A stretch of DNA of 64,000 bases from Propionivibrio sp. (GCA_016705685.1 JADJLB010000010.1:650501-714500); one strand, 5' to 3'; shown: positions 27,497 to 36,935, counted from the first letter of the stretch. Notes: generated from the letters alone by a model not told the origin. Numbers and translations are program-made.

Positions 27497-30159
27497 CACG
27501 GCGCCAGTGCCCTGCTGACGACCTCGAACACATCCCCCGACAATGCAGCCTGCTGCTGCAAACTTTGCAACGCCGCGCGCGCATGGCTCTGGTGCTCGGC
27601 ATCGAATCTCTTCCAGCGATCGAAACTGCGTGCCATCCGCGCGGCGACTTGCGGATTGACCGGATCGAGCGCGGCGATCTGCCCGGCAAGGAAGCGATAT
27701 CCGCTGCCATCGGCGGCATGAAAATGCCGGTGGTTGGCGCCGAAAGTGCGTAGCAGGGCGTAGACCTTGTTCGGATTGCGGATGTCGAAAGCCGGGTGAC
27801 GCGTCAGACTTTCCACCAACGCCAGAGTGCCCGGCACTCGACTGCTGGCCTGCACCGAAAGCCATTTGTCGACCACCAGCGCTTCGTCTTGCCAACGCGC
27901 GTAAAAGGCGGCCAGCGCGGCTTTGCCCGGCTCGCAGGGTCCGTTCCTTTCGGCCGGCGCATTGGCCAGCACGGTGAGCGCGGCAAACTGGTCGCTCATG
28001 TTGTCGGCGCTGTCGAATTGCCGATGCGCCAAGGTGAGGTACTCCAGCGAATCGAGTTCGTTCAGATAGCCGAGGCAGAGATTGCGCAGCCGGCGACGGC
28101 CCGCCCCGGCCGTATCCGGTTGATATGGCCCGATCGGGGCAAGCGTGGCGTAAATTCGGGCGAGTTCGTTTTCCAGACCGCTCGCCAAATGGCGCGCGAG
28201 GCCGGTTCTGGCCGCATGCAGCACCTCCGGATCAACCACTTCCATCTGCTCGGCCAGCGTTGCCTCGCCGGGTAGCGTCAGCGTTTCGGCGATGAACGCC
28301 GGATCGCCCGTGCCGAGCAGCACTTTGCGTGCGGCTTCAATCACGCTGTCCGGCCACGTTACGGTTTCGCCACGCGCCAAGTCAATGACGGCCACGCGGA
28401 TCAGTCGACCAAAGAGCCGCTGGCCGGCTTCCCAGCGGTTGAAGGGATCGCTGTCATGGGCCAGCAAGTGGACGAGATCGGCTTCGCTGTAGTCGTGTTC
28501 AAGCACGACCGGGGCCGAGAAATTGCGCAGTAGCGAGGGCACGGGCGCCACCGCGATGTCGTCGAAGACGAAGACCTGCTCCGGTTCGACAAGGTGCAGG
28601 ACGCGCGTGCACGATCCCGTCTTCGCATCTGCCGTTGCCTCACTGCCCAGATCGAGATCGGCGCCAGTCGGGCCGACCAGGCCGACGGCGACAGGTATCA
28701 GGTAGGGCGCTTTCTCCGCCTGATCGGGTGTAGGCGCACAACTTTGCGTCAGCGTCAGCGCGTAGCGCCTCTGCTGCGCGTCGTAATCGCCACGTGAAGT
28801 CACCTTCGGCGTACCCGCCTGGCTGTACCAGGTCATGAACGGCGTAAAGTCGAAAGCGGCGGCATCGCCCATCGCCACAACGAAATCGTCGCAGGTGACC
28901 GCCTGTTCGTCGTGGCGTTCGAAGTAAATATCCATGCCTCGCCGGAACGCCTCCGTGCCGATCAGCGTGCGGATCATGCGCACGACTTCGGCACCCTTTT
29001 CATAAACGGTGGCCGTATAGAAATTGTTGATTTCCAGATAGCTAAACGGGCGCACCGGATGCGCCATCGGGCCCGCATCCTCGGGAAACTGGGCGGCGCG
29101 CAGGCCGCGCACCTCGCGAATCCGCGCGGTTTCGCGGCTGTGCATATCGGCACCGAATTCCTGATCGCGAAAGACGGTCAGCCCTTCCTTCAACGAAAGC
29201 TGGAACCAGTCGCGGCAGGTTACGCGGTTGCCGGTCCAGTTGTGAAAGTATTCGTGGGCCACGACGCGGTCGATATTCTCGAAATCGGCATCGGTCGCCA
29301 CGTCGGCGCGCGCCAGCACGTACTTGGTGTTGAAGATGTTGAGCCCCTTGTTTTCCATGGCGCCCATGTTGAAGTCGCCGACGGCGACGATCATGTAGTG
29401 GTCGAGATCGCATTCGAGGCCGAATGTCTCCTCGTCCCACTGCATCGCTTTCTTGAGCGCCGTCATGGCGTGGCCGCATTGGTCGAGCTTGCCGGGTTCG
29501 ACGTAGATGGACAGCTTGACCTCGCGTGCGGATCGGGTGCGATAAGTGCTGCGCAGCACATCGAGCTTTCCCGCAACCAGCGCGAAAAGGTAACAGGGCT
29601 TCCTGAAGGGATCCTCCCAAGTGGCATAATGGCGGCCTTCCGCCTCGTCGCCCGCATCGACCGGATTACCGTTGCATAACAAGAAAGGAAAATCGGCTTT
29701 GTCGGCATGAATGGTGACGGTATAACGCGCCATGACGTCCGGCCGGTCGATAAACCAGGTGATGCGGCGAAATCCCTGTGGTTCGCACTGGGTGAAATAG
29801 CCGTCCCGGCTTCGATATAAGCCCGAGAGCTGCGTATTCTTGTCGGGCTGGATGGACACCCGGGTTTCCAGCGTGAAGCGTTCCGGCAAACCGTTGACGA
29901 CCAGCCGATGCTCACTCAATTGGTAGGCGTCTGCTGGCAGCAGGCGGCCATCGACCTTGACCGAATGGGTCTCCAGTTCTTCGCCATCGAGCACCAAGGG
30001 ATATTCACCCGGAACGGCGGGATTGCGCACGCAATTCAGGGTGGCCACAACCCAGGTTCCGGGGGCGCATATATCGACATCCAGATGAACGGCGTTGACC
30101 AGATATGCTGGCGGCGTGTAGTCCCTGAGTCGTACGGGAGCGGGAGTATCGGTATGCAT
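27496..30159 (-). CDS. pepN: Aminopeptidase N
   Basis: 887-residue M1 zinc metallopeptidase of the bacterial PepN size class. The exopeptidase motif GAMEN is present. The zinc site is HEYFH at 302-306 plus Glu325 (HExxH, 18 residues, then E). The C-terminal helical domain ends in VFEVVSRALAP. The ATG at 30159 begins the family N-terminus (HTDTPAPVRLRDYTPPAYL); the upstream extension of the frame is unconvincing. It degrades peptides from the N-terminus in the cytoplasm. Followed by a coupled MFS gene. Confidence 0.95.
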   Translation of the reverse strand: MHTDTPAPVRLRDYTPPAYLVNAVHLDVDICAPGTWVVATLNCVRNPAVPGEYPLVLDGEELETHSVKVDGRLLPADAYQLSEHRLVVNGLPERFTLETRVSIQPDKNTQLSGLYRSRDGYFTQCEPQGFRRITWFIDRPDVMARYTVTIHADKADFPFLLCNGNPVDAGDEAEGRHYATWEDPFRKPCYLFALVAGKLDVLRSTYRTRSAREVKLSIYVEPGKLDQCGHAMTALKKAMQWDEETFGLECDLDHYMIVAVGDFNMGAMENKGLNIFNTKYVLARADVATDADFENIDRVVAHEYFHNWTGNRVTCRDWFQLSLKEGLTVFRDQEFGADMHSRETARIREVRGLRAAQFPEDAGPMAHPVRPFSYLEINNFYTATVYEKGAEVVRMIRTLIGTEAFRRGMDIYFERHDEQAVTCDDFVVAMGDAAAFDFTPFMTWYSQAGTPKVTSRGDYDAQQRRYALTLTQSCAPTPDQAEKAPYLIPVAVGLVGPTGADLDLGSEATADAKTGSCTRVLHLVEPEQVFVFDDIAVAPVPSLLRNFSAPVVLEHDYSEADLVHLLAHDSDPFNRWEAGQRLFGRLIRVAVIDLARGETVTWPDSVIEAARKVLLGTGDPAFIAETLTLPGEATLAEQMEVVDPEVLHAARTGLARHLASGLENELARIYATLAPIGPYQPDTAGAGRRRLRNLCLGYLNELDSLEYLTLAHRQFDSADNMSDQFAALTVLANAPAERNGPCEPGKAALAAFYARWQDEALVVDKWLSVQASSRVPGTLALVESLTRHPAFDIRNPNKVYALLRTFGANHRHFHAADGSGYRFLAGQIAALDPVNPQVAARMARSFDRWKRFDAEHQSHARAALQSLQQQAALSGDVFEVVSRALAP
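27589..27647 (+). repeat. 59-base direct repeat, copy 2 (inside intact pepN)
   Basis: Identical to 26154-26212. This copy lies in the 3' end of the complete pepN gene. Confidence 0.92.
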
Positions 30160-30280
30160 CAGCGGGAAAGTTCCAAATGACGAGAGCCGCGATGATAACG
30201 GAAGGACGGCGCCTAGCGGTATGGAAACGATTGAAAAACTTGTCTCCGATACTCTGCCTGGAACAGCTAGAATCCCAAAC

Positions 30281-30856
30281 ATGACGCCTGACGACGCCCC
30301 GCCGGCCTATCCACTACGCTTGCTCTGCCACCCGGCCACAGCGGCCCCGGTGGTCCGTCTGATCGAGGCACGTGCGCTGCTCCGGCCGGATGGTCATCTC
30401 GACCTGGCTTTTTGCCTCCGCGGCGACATGGCGCGACTGCTGATCCCGACGGAACCGGCAGCGGACCGCAAGCTGCTCTGGGAACATACCTGTTTCGAAG
30501 CATTCGTCAGCGTCGCCGGCCACAGCGCGTACCGCGAGTTCAATTTCTCGCCCTCCGGCCAATGGGCGTCCTTCGCATTTTCGGATTATCGTCTGGGCGA
30601 CGATGCACCGTCCCCGATTCCGGCGCCGCAGATCGCCTCCCGCCTATATGCCGGGCGACTGGAACTTGAAGCGACCCTTGCTCCGGAGGCATTGCCTTTA
30701 GGAAGCACCATCCTTTTGCTTGGCCTTTCGGCGGTCGTCGAAGCCGCCGATACCGTCGATGGCAGCCACAGCTACTGGGCGTTGCGCCATCCCGCCGCGC
30801 ATCCGGATTTTCACCACCGCGATTCCTTTGCATTTGAACTGGTCAAACCACGTTAA
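30281..30856 (+). CDS. DOMON-like domain protein
   Basis: 191 residues starting at ATG 30281; an in-frame ATG 20 codons upstream is possible. The sequence pattern (LRLLCHPATAAPVVRLIEAR, then LWEHTCFEAFV and YREFNFSPSGQWASFAF) matches the DOMON-like family often found beside NamZ or MurB-like genes. No catalytic residues are known; it may bind carbohydrate or another ligand. No signal peptide. A TAGAAT hexamer at 30268-30273 lies so close to the ATG that, if it is a -10, the transcript would be nearly leaderless. The next gene is namZ, 16 bases downstream. Confidence 0.72.
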   Translation: MTPDDAPPAYPLRLLCHPATAAPVVRLIEARALLRPDGHLDLAFCLRGDMARLLIPTEPAADRKLLWEHTCFEAFVSVAGHSAYREFNFSPSGQWASFAFSDYRLGDDAPSPIPAPQIASRLYAGRLELEATLAPEALPLGSTILLLGLSAVVEAADTVDGSHSYWALRHPAAHPDFHHRDSFAFELVKPR

Positions 30857-30872
30857 CTGCCCTGAAAGCGAA

Positions 30873-32087
30873 ATGATGTCTGCTCTGTTGTTTGGTCTCG
30901 ACCGCCTGCTTGCCGACCCCGCGCTGCGCAAGCCGCTGGTCGGCAAACGTCTCGCGCTGCTCGCCCACCCGGCGTCGGTCACGGCCAATCTGACGCACGC
31001 CCTTGACGCGCTGGCCGCGCTCGACGACCTTCGCCTGTGTTCGGCCTTCGGTCCGCAGCACGGCCTGCGCGGCGACAAGCAGGACAACATGATCGAATCG
31101 CCCGACTATGTCGATCCGCGGCATGGCATCCCGGTGTTCAGCCTGTACGGCGAAGCACGCCGCCCCACCACTGCGATGATGGATACCTTCGATGTTCTGT
31201 TGATCGACCTACAGGACCTCGGCTGCCGCATCTACACGTTCATCACCACACTGCGCTATCTGCTCGAAGCGGCCGCCAAGCACAGCAAGACGGTGTGGGT
31301 GCTTGACCGCCCCAACCCCGCCGGCAGGCCGGTGGAGGGCCTGCTGCTGCTGCCCGGCTGGGAAAGCTTTGTCGGCGCGGGCGAATTGCCCATGCGTCAT
31401 GGCATGACGATGGGCGAACTGGCGTGCTGGTTCATCGCCACGCTCAAGCTCGATGTCGATTGCGAAATCATCAGCATGCACGGCTGGCTGCCCGATGAGG
31501 CGCCCGGTTTCGGCTGGCCAATCGGCAAACGCAGCTGGGTCAACCCCAGCCCAAATGCGCCCAACCTCTCGATGGCACGCTGCTACGCCGGCACCGTGAT
31601 GCTCGAAGGAACAACGCTCTCCGAAGGACGCGGGACGACCCGCCCGCTTGAACTGTTCGGCGCACCGGACATCGACGCGCGGGTTCTGATCGCCGGAATG
31701 TTCGCCCTCGCCCCGGCCTGGCTTGCCGGATGTCGTCTGCGCGATTGCTGGTTCGAGCCGACCTTCCACAAGCACGCGGGAAAACTGTGTAATGGCGTGC
31801 AGATTCATGTCGATAATGATCACTACCAGCACACCGATTTCCGCCCGTGGCGACTGCAATGCCTGGCCTTCAAGCTCTTGCGCCGTCTGCAGCCCGGCTA
31901 CCCGCTGTGGCGCGACTTTCCTTACGAATACGAAAATGATCGTCTGGCCATCGACCTGATCAACGGTAGCCCCTTGTTACGCGAGTGGGTCGACGACCCT
32001 TCCGCAACGCCTGCCGACCTTGACGCGTTGGCTCGGGCTGACGAAATAGCCTGGATGGCAGCTCGCGAAGACTTCCTGCTCTACTAA
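30873..32087 (+). CDS. namZ: Exo-beta-N-acetylmuramidase NamZ (DUF1343 family)
   Basis: 404-residue protein of the DUF1343/NamZ family, which removes terminal N-acetylmuramic acid from peptidoglycan fragments. Landmarks are GPQHGLRGDKQDNM, VFSLYGE, DLQDLGCRIYTF, LDRPNPAGR and LEGTTLSEGRGTTRPLELFGAP. The length is typical. No signal peptide is visible, so a cytoplasmic recycling role is possible. Two ATGs are adjacent (30873, 30876). It is preceded by a DOMON-like gene and ends in a bidirectional terminator. Confidence 0.88.
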   Translation: MMSALLFGLDRLLADPALRKPLVGKRLALLAHPASVTANLTHALDALAALDDLRLCSAFGPQHGLRGDKQDNMIESPDYVDPRHGIPVFSLYGEARRPTTAMMDTFDVLLIDLQDLGCRIYTFITTLRYLLEAAAKHSKTVWVLDRPNPAGRPVEGLLLLPGWESFVGAGELPMRHGMTMGELACWFIATLKLDVDCEIISMHGWLPDEAPGFGWPIGKRSWVNPSPNAPNLSMARCYAGTVMLEGTTLSEGRGTTRPLELFGAPDIDARVLIAGMFALAPAWLAGCRLRDCWFEPTFHKHAGKLCNGVQIHVDNDHYQHTDFRPWRLQCLAFKLLRRLQPGYPLWRDFPYEYENDRLAIDLINGSPLLREWVDDPSATPADLDALARADEIAWMAAREDFLLY

Positions 32088-32088
32088 A

Positions 32089-32123
32089 GAAAAAAACCGA
32101 CGGACCAGCCGTCGGCTTTTTTT
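32089..32123. terminator. Bidirectional terminator between namZ and the thiolase gene
   Basis: Stem CCGACGG (32097-32103) pairs with CCGTCGG (32109-32115), with a run of A on the left and of T on the right. It serves the converging namZ and thiolase transcripts. Confidence 0.88.
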
Positions 32124-32139
32124 GCAGCGAAGCGTGTGC

Positions 32140-33321
32140 TCAGAGACGTTCGAAAATTGCGGCGATCCCCTGCCCGCCGCCAATACACATGGTCACCAGC
32201 GCATACTTGCCGTTGGTACGTTGCAGCTCGTACAAGGCCTTGGTGGCGATGAATGCACCGGAACAGCCAATCGGGTGACCCAATGCGATGGCACCACCGT
32301 TCACGTTGGTTTTGGCCGGATCAAGTCCGAGATCGCGACCGACCGCAAGCGCTTGAGCGGCGAAGGCTTCGTTGGCTTCGATCACGTCCATCTGGTCCAG
32401 CGTCATGCCCGCCTTTTTGAGGACCAACTTGGTTGCCGAAACCGGGCCGATGCCCATGATCTCGTTCGGCACGCCGGTGATGGCGTACGAAACGAGACGT
32501 GCGATCGGCTTATGGCCGGCCTTGGCCGCAACGTCCGCAGCAGCCAGCACAAAAAAGGCGGCGCCGTCGTTGATGCCTGAAGCATTGCCGGCGGTAACCG
32601 TTCCCGTTTTCGAGAATGCCGGTTTCATTTTGGCCAGGGACTCCAAAGTCGTCTTGGGTTTGCAATGCTCGTCGGTATCGAACACCACATCGCCTTTACG
32701 CGTCTCCTGGACGATCGGAACAATCTGTGACTTGAAACGTCCTTCGGCAATGGCACGCCCGGCGCGCTGCTGCGATTCCACTGCGAACGCATCCTGCTCT
32801 TCGCGGGTAATGCCCCATTTGGTGGCGACATTTTCCGCCGTCACGCCCATATGGCCTACACCGAACGGATCGTTCAGGGTGGCAACCATCGAATCGACAG
32901 CCTTGGTGTCTCCCATGCGCGCGCCGGTGCGCATCGCCGCGAGCATATAGGTCGCACGCGACATGACTTCAACGCCACCGCCGATCCCGTAATCACTGTC
33001 ACCGAGCATGATGTTCTGTGCCGAACTGACGATGCCCTGCAGGCCGGAAGAACAAAGGCGGCTGACCTGCATAGCGATCGAGTCCATCGGCAAACCGGCC
33101 TGAATTGATGCAACGCGCGAGACGTACGCATAGCGTGAATCGGTCGGGAGAACGGTGCCTACCGTTACATAATTGATTTCCTTCGGATCGACACCCGAAC
33201 GTGCAATCGACTCCTTCATGACGAGGCCAGCCAACTCGCATGGCTCAATCCAGGATAGTCCACCGCCGAAGGTACCGATCGCCGAACGAACTGCGCTTAA
33301 AACGACAACATCTCTGCTCAT
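32140..33321 (-). CDS. Acetyl-CoA acyltransferase (thiolase, BktB-like)
   Basis: 393-residue thiolase. The nucleophilic Cys90 is in VSRLCSSGLQ, the His in NGGAIALGHPIGCSGA, and the second Cys in CIGGGQG. Length and motifs are those of biosynthetic or beta-ketothiolases, which join or split acyl-CoA and acetyl-CoA. A role in PHA synthesis or fatty acid breakdown is possible, but no phaB or phaC is nearby. A good SD (AGGAG) precedes the ATG. Confidence 0.92.
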   Translation of the reverse strand: MSRDVVVLSAVRSAIGTFGGGLSWIEPCELAGLVMKESIARSGVDPKEINYVTVGTVLPTDSRYAYVSRVASIQAGLPMDSIAMQVSRLCSSGLQGIVSSAQNIMLGDSDYGIGGGVEVMSRATYMLAAMRTGARMGDTKAVDSMVATLNDPFGVGHMGVTAENVATKWGITREEQDAFAVESQQRAGRAIAEGRFKSQIVPIVQETRKGDVVFDTDEHCKPKTTLESLAKMKPAFSKTGTVTAGNASGINDGAAFFVLAAADVAAKAGHKPIARLVSYAITGVPNEIMGIGPVSATKLVLKKAGMTLDQMDVIEANEAFAAQALAVGRDLGLDPAKTNVNGGAIALGHPIGCSGAFIATKALYELQRTNGKYALVTMCIGGGQGIAAIFERL

Positions 33322-33352
33322 GTTTACAATCTCCTAAGTGTATGTGTAACGA

Positions 33353-34291
33353 TTACGAACCCACCATATTGGCAAAACCCAACAACAGCAACAGCAACAA
33401 CCAGAGCAACAGGGCCCGCCAGACCAAGCCTACTGCACTCTGCATGAACTCAACGTCGGCTTCGTCACCGGTGCCAATCTCGGCGCGATCGGCTATTTCA
33501 CCGGCCTCGACCACCGGCATGCCCAGACGCACGCCCAGGGCACCGGCACCGCTGGCCAGGACAATGCCGATGCCGCTTCCCGACAGGCTGTCCGGCCATT
33601 TGTTGGCCTGGGTACGCCAACAATAAACCGCGTCCTCGAAATTACCGACAATGGCAAATCCGGCGGCAGTTATCCGCAAGGGCAGCCAGTCTATAACAGC
33701 AAAGGCTTGTTGTGAGAATTTTCCGAAACGGCCAGTTTCGGTATCGTTCTGCTTCCCCCAGGTATCGGCGAAGAAAGCCGCCGCGCGATAGAGCATGGCG
33801 CCGCACGGACCGGGTAGCAGGGCGAAGCAGGCCAGTACGCCGAACACATGGCGATGCGATGCGCTGAGCGCTTCCTCAATCGCCAGCCGGGCGATGGCCG
33901 ACGGCGACAGGTCGTCGCAACGCCGACCCCGCCATTCGCCCAACAATTTGCGGGCATGCGGCAAGTCTTCCATACGCAGGGCAAGCTGGATGTCCGTATA
34001 GTAGTGACTGAACTGCCGAAATCCCATCGTCAGATAAAGGACGAGTACATTCCAGCACCAGGCCAGCAGCGGGTTCAATGAATGAAGTACGGCATATACG
34101 CCGCCGGCGATCAGCACCATTCCGCCGACGGCAATCAGCCAGGCGATCTGGCCGTGGTTCCTCTCGCCGGCATTAAAAAGCCGTTCAAGAAATCCTGCGA
34201 GCCGGGTCAGCGGTTCGTGAACAACGCGACGGTAGGGCAATGGCCGTAACTGCTCGATCAGCAGTACGGCAAGCAGAGAAAAAAGAGTCAT
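33353..34291 (-). CDS. CobD/CbiB family membrane protein
   Basis: 312 residues with several membrane helices, including the leucine-rich C-terminal one. It resembles the betaproteobacterial proteins called CobD/CbiB family (adenosylcobinamide-phosphate synthase relatives; AmpE is another relative). No other cobalamin gene is in the window, so a role in B12 synthesis is doubtful. The next gene upstream on the minus strand encodes a NUDIX CoA pyrophosphatase, as in related genomes. Confidence 0.72.
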   Translation of the reverse strand: MTLFSLLAVLLIEQLRPLPYRRVVHEPLTRLAGFLERLFNAGERNHGQIAWLIAVGGMVLIAGGVYAVLHSLNPLLAWCWNVLVLYLTMGFRQFSHYYTDIQLALRMEDLPHARKLLGEWRGRRCDDLSPSAIARLAIEEALSASHRHVFGVLACFALLPGPCGAMLYRAAAFFADTWGKQNDTETGRFGKFSQQAFAVIDWLPLRITAAGFAIVGNFEDAVYCWRTQANKWPDSLSGSGIGIVLASGAGALGVRLGMPVVEAGEIADRAEIGTGDEADVEFMQSAVGLVWRALLLWLLLLLLLGFANMVGS

Positions 34292-34471
34292 GCAGATTTA
34301 GCGACGTTGCGGCGCAAAGCGTATCGCGCCCTTCAGGTATCAAAGTCGGCCAAGATACCATATTTATTGCGTACATGCCGAGACCCAGGATCGTCATCGC
34401 CGCGGGCGAGATTCACCGCCATGCCTTCGCCGGAGATGGGACAGCCACACGTTTTCGGAGCGGTTGAGGTA

Positions 34472-35131
34472 CTAGGCGGCCAGCGCCCTGGCGAGCGTGG
34501 CGATCATCCCGGCGGTCGCCCCCCAGATGAAGTGTTCTCGATAGGGCATGGCAATGTAATGGCGAATCTTTCCACGATAGGGCAACGAGTGCCGTTGATG
34601 GTTTGCGGTATCCATCAGGAAGGAGAACGGAACCTCAAAAATTTTCGCGACCTCGTGCGGGTCCGGCTGCAAATCGAATGGAGGTGTGACCAAGGCCACG
34701 ACGGGCGTTACACGATAACCCGTAACGGTGCGGTATTCAGGCAGGTAGCCGACAATTTCGACATGCGCCGATGACAAACCGATTTCCTCTTCCGCTTCAC
34801 GCAAGGCCGTGTGTGCCGGCGATGCGTCCTCAGGTTCAAATCGGCCGCCCGGAAAACTGATTTGCCCCGGATGGTCCTTCAAATGCTCGGTGCGTTGGGT
34901 GAGCAGAACCGAGGCCCCGCCCTTGCGCAAGACAATGGGAAATAGCACCGCAGCCGGCGTCAATTCAATGTCACCGACACCGTCTTCGAGCACGAACGAG
35001 CTTGCCGAGGGGGCCGGGTACAATACCGAACGCAGACGTTCAAAATCGATTTCATCCGCAAACCTGCGGGGTTGCGCCTGGACAAACGTGTCATTTTCCG
35101 TTGTCAGTTTCCTCCTCCTCGATTTCGGCAC
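34472..35131 (-). CDS. CoA pyrophosphatase (NUDIX, NudL-like)
   Basis: 219 residues with a complete Nudix box from GGRFEPEDASPAHTALREAE through EEIGL. The preceding TEHLKDHPGQISFPGGR is the NuCoA signature of CoA pyrophosphatases. It would hydrolyse CoA to phosphopantetheine and 3',5'-ADP. No in-frame ATG precedes the domain; the start used is GTG at 35131, which overlaps the 3' end of the small upstream gene by about 40 bases. The start is therefore uncertain. Confidence 0.85.
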   Translation of the reverse strand: MPKSRRRKLTTENDTFVQAQPRRFADEIDFERLRSVLYPAPSASSFVLEDGVGDIELTPAAVLFPIVLRKGGASVLLTQRTEHLKDHPGQISFPGGRFEPEDASPAHTALREAEEEIGLSSAHVEIVGYLPEYRTVTGYRVTPVVALVTPPFDLQPDPHEVAKIFEVPFSFLMDTANHQRHSLPYRGKIRHYIAMPYREHFIWGATAGMIATLARALAA

Positions 35132-35354
35132 TCACGGCATTGAGGGCATCCTGCAACGTTTCTTCCGGCAGGGCATTGATCGATGTCGCCGCAAGATCAG
35201 CGGACTCGACGGCAGCCAGCGGCAAACGCTTGCTGTCCAGACTGGCGATCAGCGCGGCAGTCGCACCCACAACGCGAAGCAAGGACTGCCGTTCGCCCAT
35301 CAACATCTCAAGCTCGCGGCGCAACATGATGATTTCCTGGTCGCGATGGGGCAT
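35091..35354 (-). CDS. Small coiled-coil protein of unknown function
   Basis: 87 residues, acidic, with a likely coiled coil in the first third (LRRELEMLMGERQSLL) and an acidic tail (EIEEEETDN). No membrane segment or known motif. It lies 9 bases after the retropepsin-like protease gene and overlaps the NUDIX gene, which supports an operon. The SD (AGGAG) before the ATG supports real translation. Function unknown. Confidence 0.6.
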   Translation of the reverse strand: MPHRDQEIIMLRRELEMLMGERQSLLRVVGATAALIASLDSKRLPLAAVESADLAATSINALPEETLQDALNAVSAEIEEEETDNGK

Positions 35355-35363
35355 CGATATCTC

Positions 35364-36062
35364 CTAATAGCGCTTCTTCAGCGTCATGGTGTCTCCATCA
35401 CGTTGCATTTCCATGCGATTCAAGAAACTCATGCCGAGCAAGGCAATGGGCAGATCGGTTTGCATTACCATGGCATCGACATTGTTGAGGACGATCTCGC
35501 CGACGCGCACGGTATCGAGCTTGACGCGCGAGACGATCGTCTGACCGTTGGCCGTGTTGGTTATACCGGGTTGTCCCTTTTCCGGATCGATACCGATCCG
35601 GCGCGCATCGCTCGCGCCCAGTGATATCAGGGAAGCGCCGGTATCCACGATGAAACGAACCGTCGTCCCGTTGATGTTTCCAGTTGTCATGAAGTGCCCT
35701 CCGGCATCGGCGGTCAGCACGGCCTTGGCCGGCCCGCCTCCAGACGACTGGGACGCCACGTTCTGCCCGACGCGCAATACCCGCTTCTTGCCATCGATTT
35801 CAAGCGTTGCCGACTCTCCTTCGATGGACAGGACTTTGACCCCCTCGTCGGTCAAAACGCCAAGCGGAACAACCCGCGGCCTGCCGCCATTGATGGTCAA
35901 CAAGGCTTTGCCGGGGAACAAACCGGCCAGGCCAACATCCGCCGCACACGCGCCCTGTGCGACAAACCCTAGTGCAGCCAGCAATAGGCAGCGCAGCGCC
36001 TGGCGGGTAAAATCTGCAGGGCGCAGAAACCCGTCGTTTGTAATCGGACCCCGCAAGAACAT
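35364..36062 (-). CDS. Retropepsin-like aspartic protease
   Basis: About 232 residues. A hydrophobic N-terminal segment (LRCLLLAALGFVAQGACA) looks like a signal peptide. The C-terminal half has the retroviral-type motif FIVDTGASLISLGASDARRIG and the second-strand LLGMSFLNRMEM, as in the clan AA proteases described for proteobacteria. It is probably periplasmic. The start is unsure: in-frame ATGs lie between 36062 and 36092, and all touch or overlap the divergent amidotransferase start at 36061. A shorter start is possible. Confidence 0.78.
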   Translation of the reverse strand: MFLRGPITNDGFLRPADFTRQALRCLLLAALGFVAQGACAADVGLAGLFPGKALLTINGGRPRVVPLGVLTDEGVKVLSIEGESATLEIDGKKRVLRVGQNVASQSSGGGPAKAVLTADAGGHFMTTGNINGTTVRFIVDTGASLISLGASDARRIGIDPEKGQPGITNTANGQTIVSRVKLDTVRVGEIVLNNVDAMVMQTDLPIALLGMSFLNRMEMQRDGDTMTLKKRY

Positions 36063-36786
36063 GAAACCCATCGCCATTTTTCGCCACGCCAAAACCGAGG
36101 GACCCGGCTATTTTGCCACATTCCTCGATCAACACTCGATTCCATGGCAACTGATCGCCATCGACCAGGGCGAAGCGGTACCTGAACGAGCCGATGCCTA
36201 TTCCGGACTCTGCCTGATGGGCGGTCCGATGAGCGTGAACGATCCGCTACCTTGGATCACCCAAATGTGTGCACTAATTCGAGAGGCCGACCGAGAGGAC
36301 ATTCCGGTCATCGGCCATTGCCTGGGCGGGCAACTGATGAGCAAGGCTTTCGGCGGCGTCATTAGCGCAAGCCCGACAAAGGAAATTGGCTGGGGAACTG
36401 CCCGTGTCGAAAATAACGACGGTTCACGCCGCTGGCTGGGGGATGACCGAGACGAATTCGGTGTGGTAACCGTTTTTCAATGGCATGGCGAGACTTTCAG
36501 CCTTCCCTCCGGGGCACAGCGTATCCTCACCAACGAATACTGCGCCAACCAGATGTTCACGCTCGGCCCGCACCTGGCGATGCAGTGTCACGTCGAAATG
36601 AGCCCGGAAATGATCAACGCGTGGTGCGCCTGCTGGGCTGCCGAAGTGCACGACCTCGACCCTTTGCCCATGTCAGTGCAAACGCCCGAGCGCATGCGCT
36701 CGGAAGCGGAGGCCCGCCTGCCTCCCATGCGGCGATTGGCTGATCGCTTGTATTCGGTTTGGTTGCGAAACGTGCAACGGATCTGA
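36061..36786 (+). CDS. Class I glutamine amidotransferase-like protein
   Basis: 241 residues. The nucleophile elbow VIGHCLGGQLM holds the cysteine, and QCHVEM supplies the His/Glu pair. LCLMGGPMSVND is the oxyanion-hole strand. It is a stand-alone GMP-synthase-like amidotransferase domain (COG0518 type). No synthase partner is adjacent, so substrate is unknown. It starts head-to-head with the retropepsin-like gene and ends before a terminator at 36849. Confidence 0.85.
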   Translation: MKPIAIFRHAKTEGPGYFATFLDQHSIPWQLIAIDQGEAVPERADAYSGLCLMGGPMSVNDPLPWITQMCALIREADREDIPVIGHCLGGQLMSKAFGGVISASPTKEIGWGTARVENNDGSRRWLGDDRDEFGVVTVFQWHGETFSLPSGAQRILTNEYCANQMFTLGPHLAMQCHVEMSPEMINAWCACWAAEVHDLDPLPMSVQTPERMRSEAEARLPPMRRLADRLYSVWLRNVQRI

Positions 36787-36848
36787 TCGGCAATCGGTCG
36801 CTTGCCGCGCAAAGGGTCCGTGGATGCCGGTGAACGCCGGAAACAAGA

Positions 36849-36872
36849 ACGCGGCCCTTGAGGCCGCGTTTT
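36849..36872 (+). terminator. Rho-independent terminator of the amidotransferase gene
   Basis: Perfect stem ACGCGGCC (36849-36856) with GGCCGCGT (36862-36869), loop of 5, followed by TTTT. It lies 62 bases after the stop. Confidence 0.78.
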
Positions 36873-36935
36873 CAGCAGTGCATCGGTTCCGTCGGGAGGA
36901 TTCTGCACGAACCCTCGCCTGTTCGCGTGTTCAGA

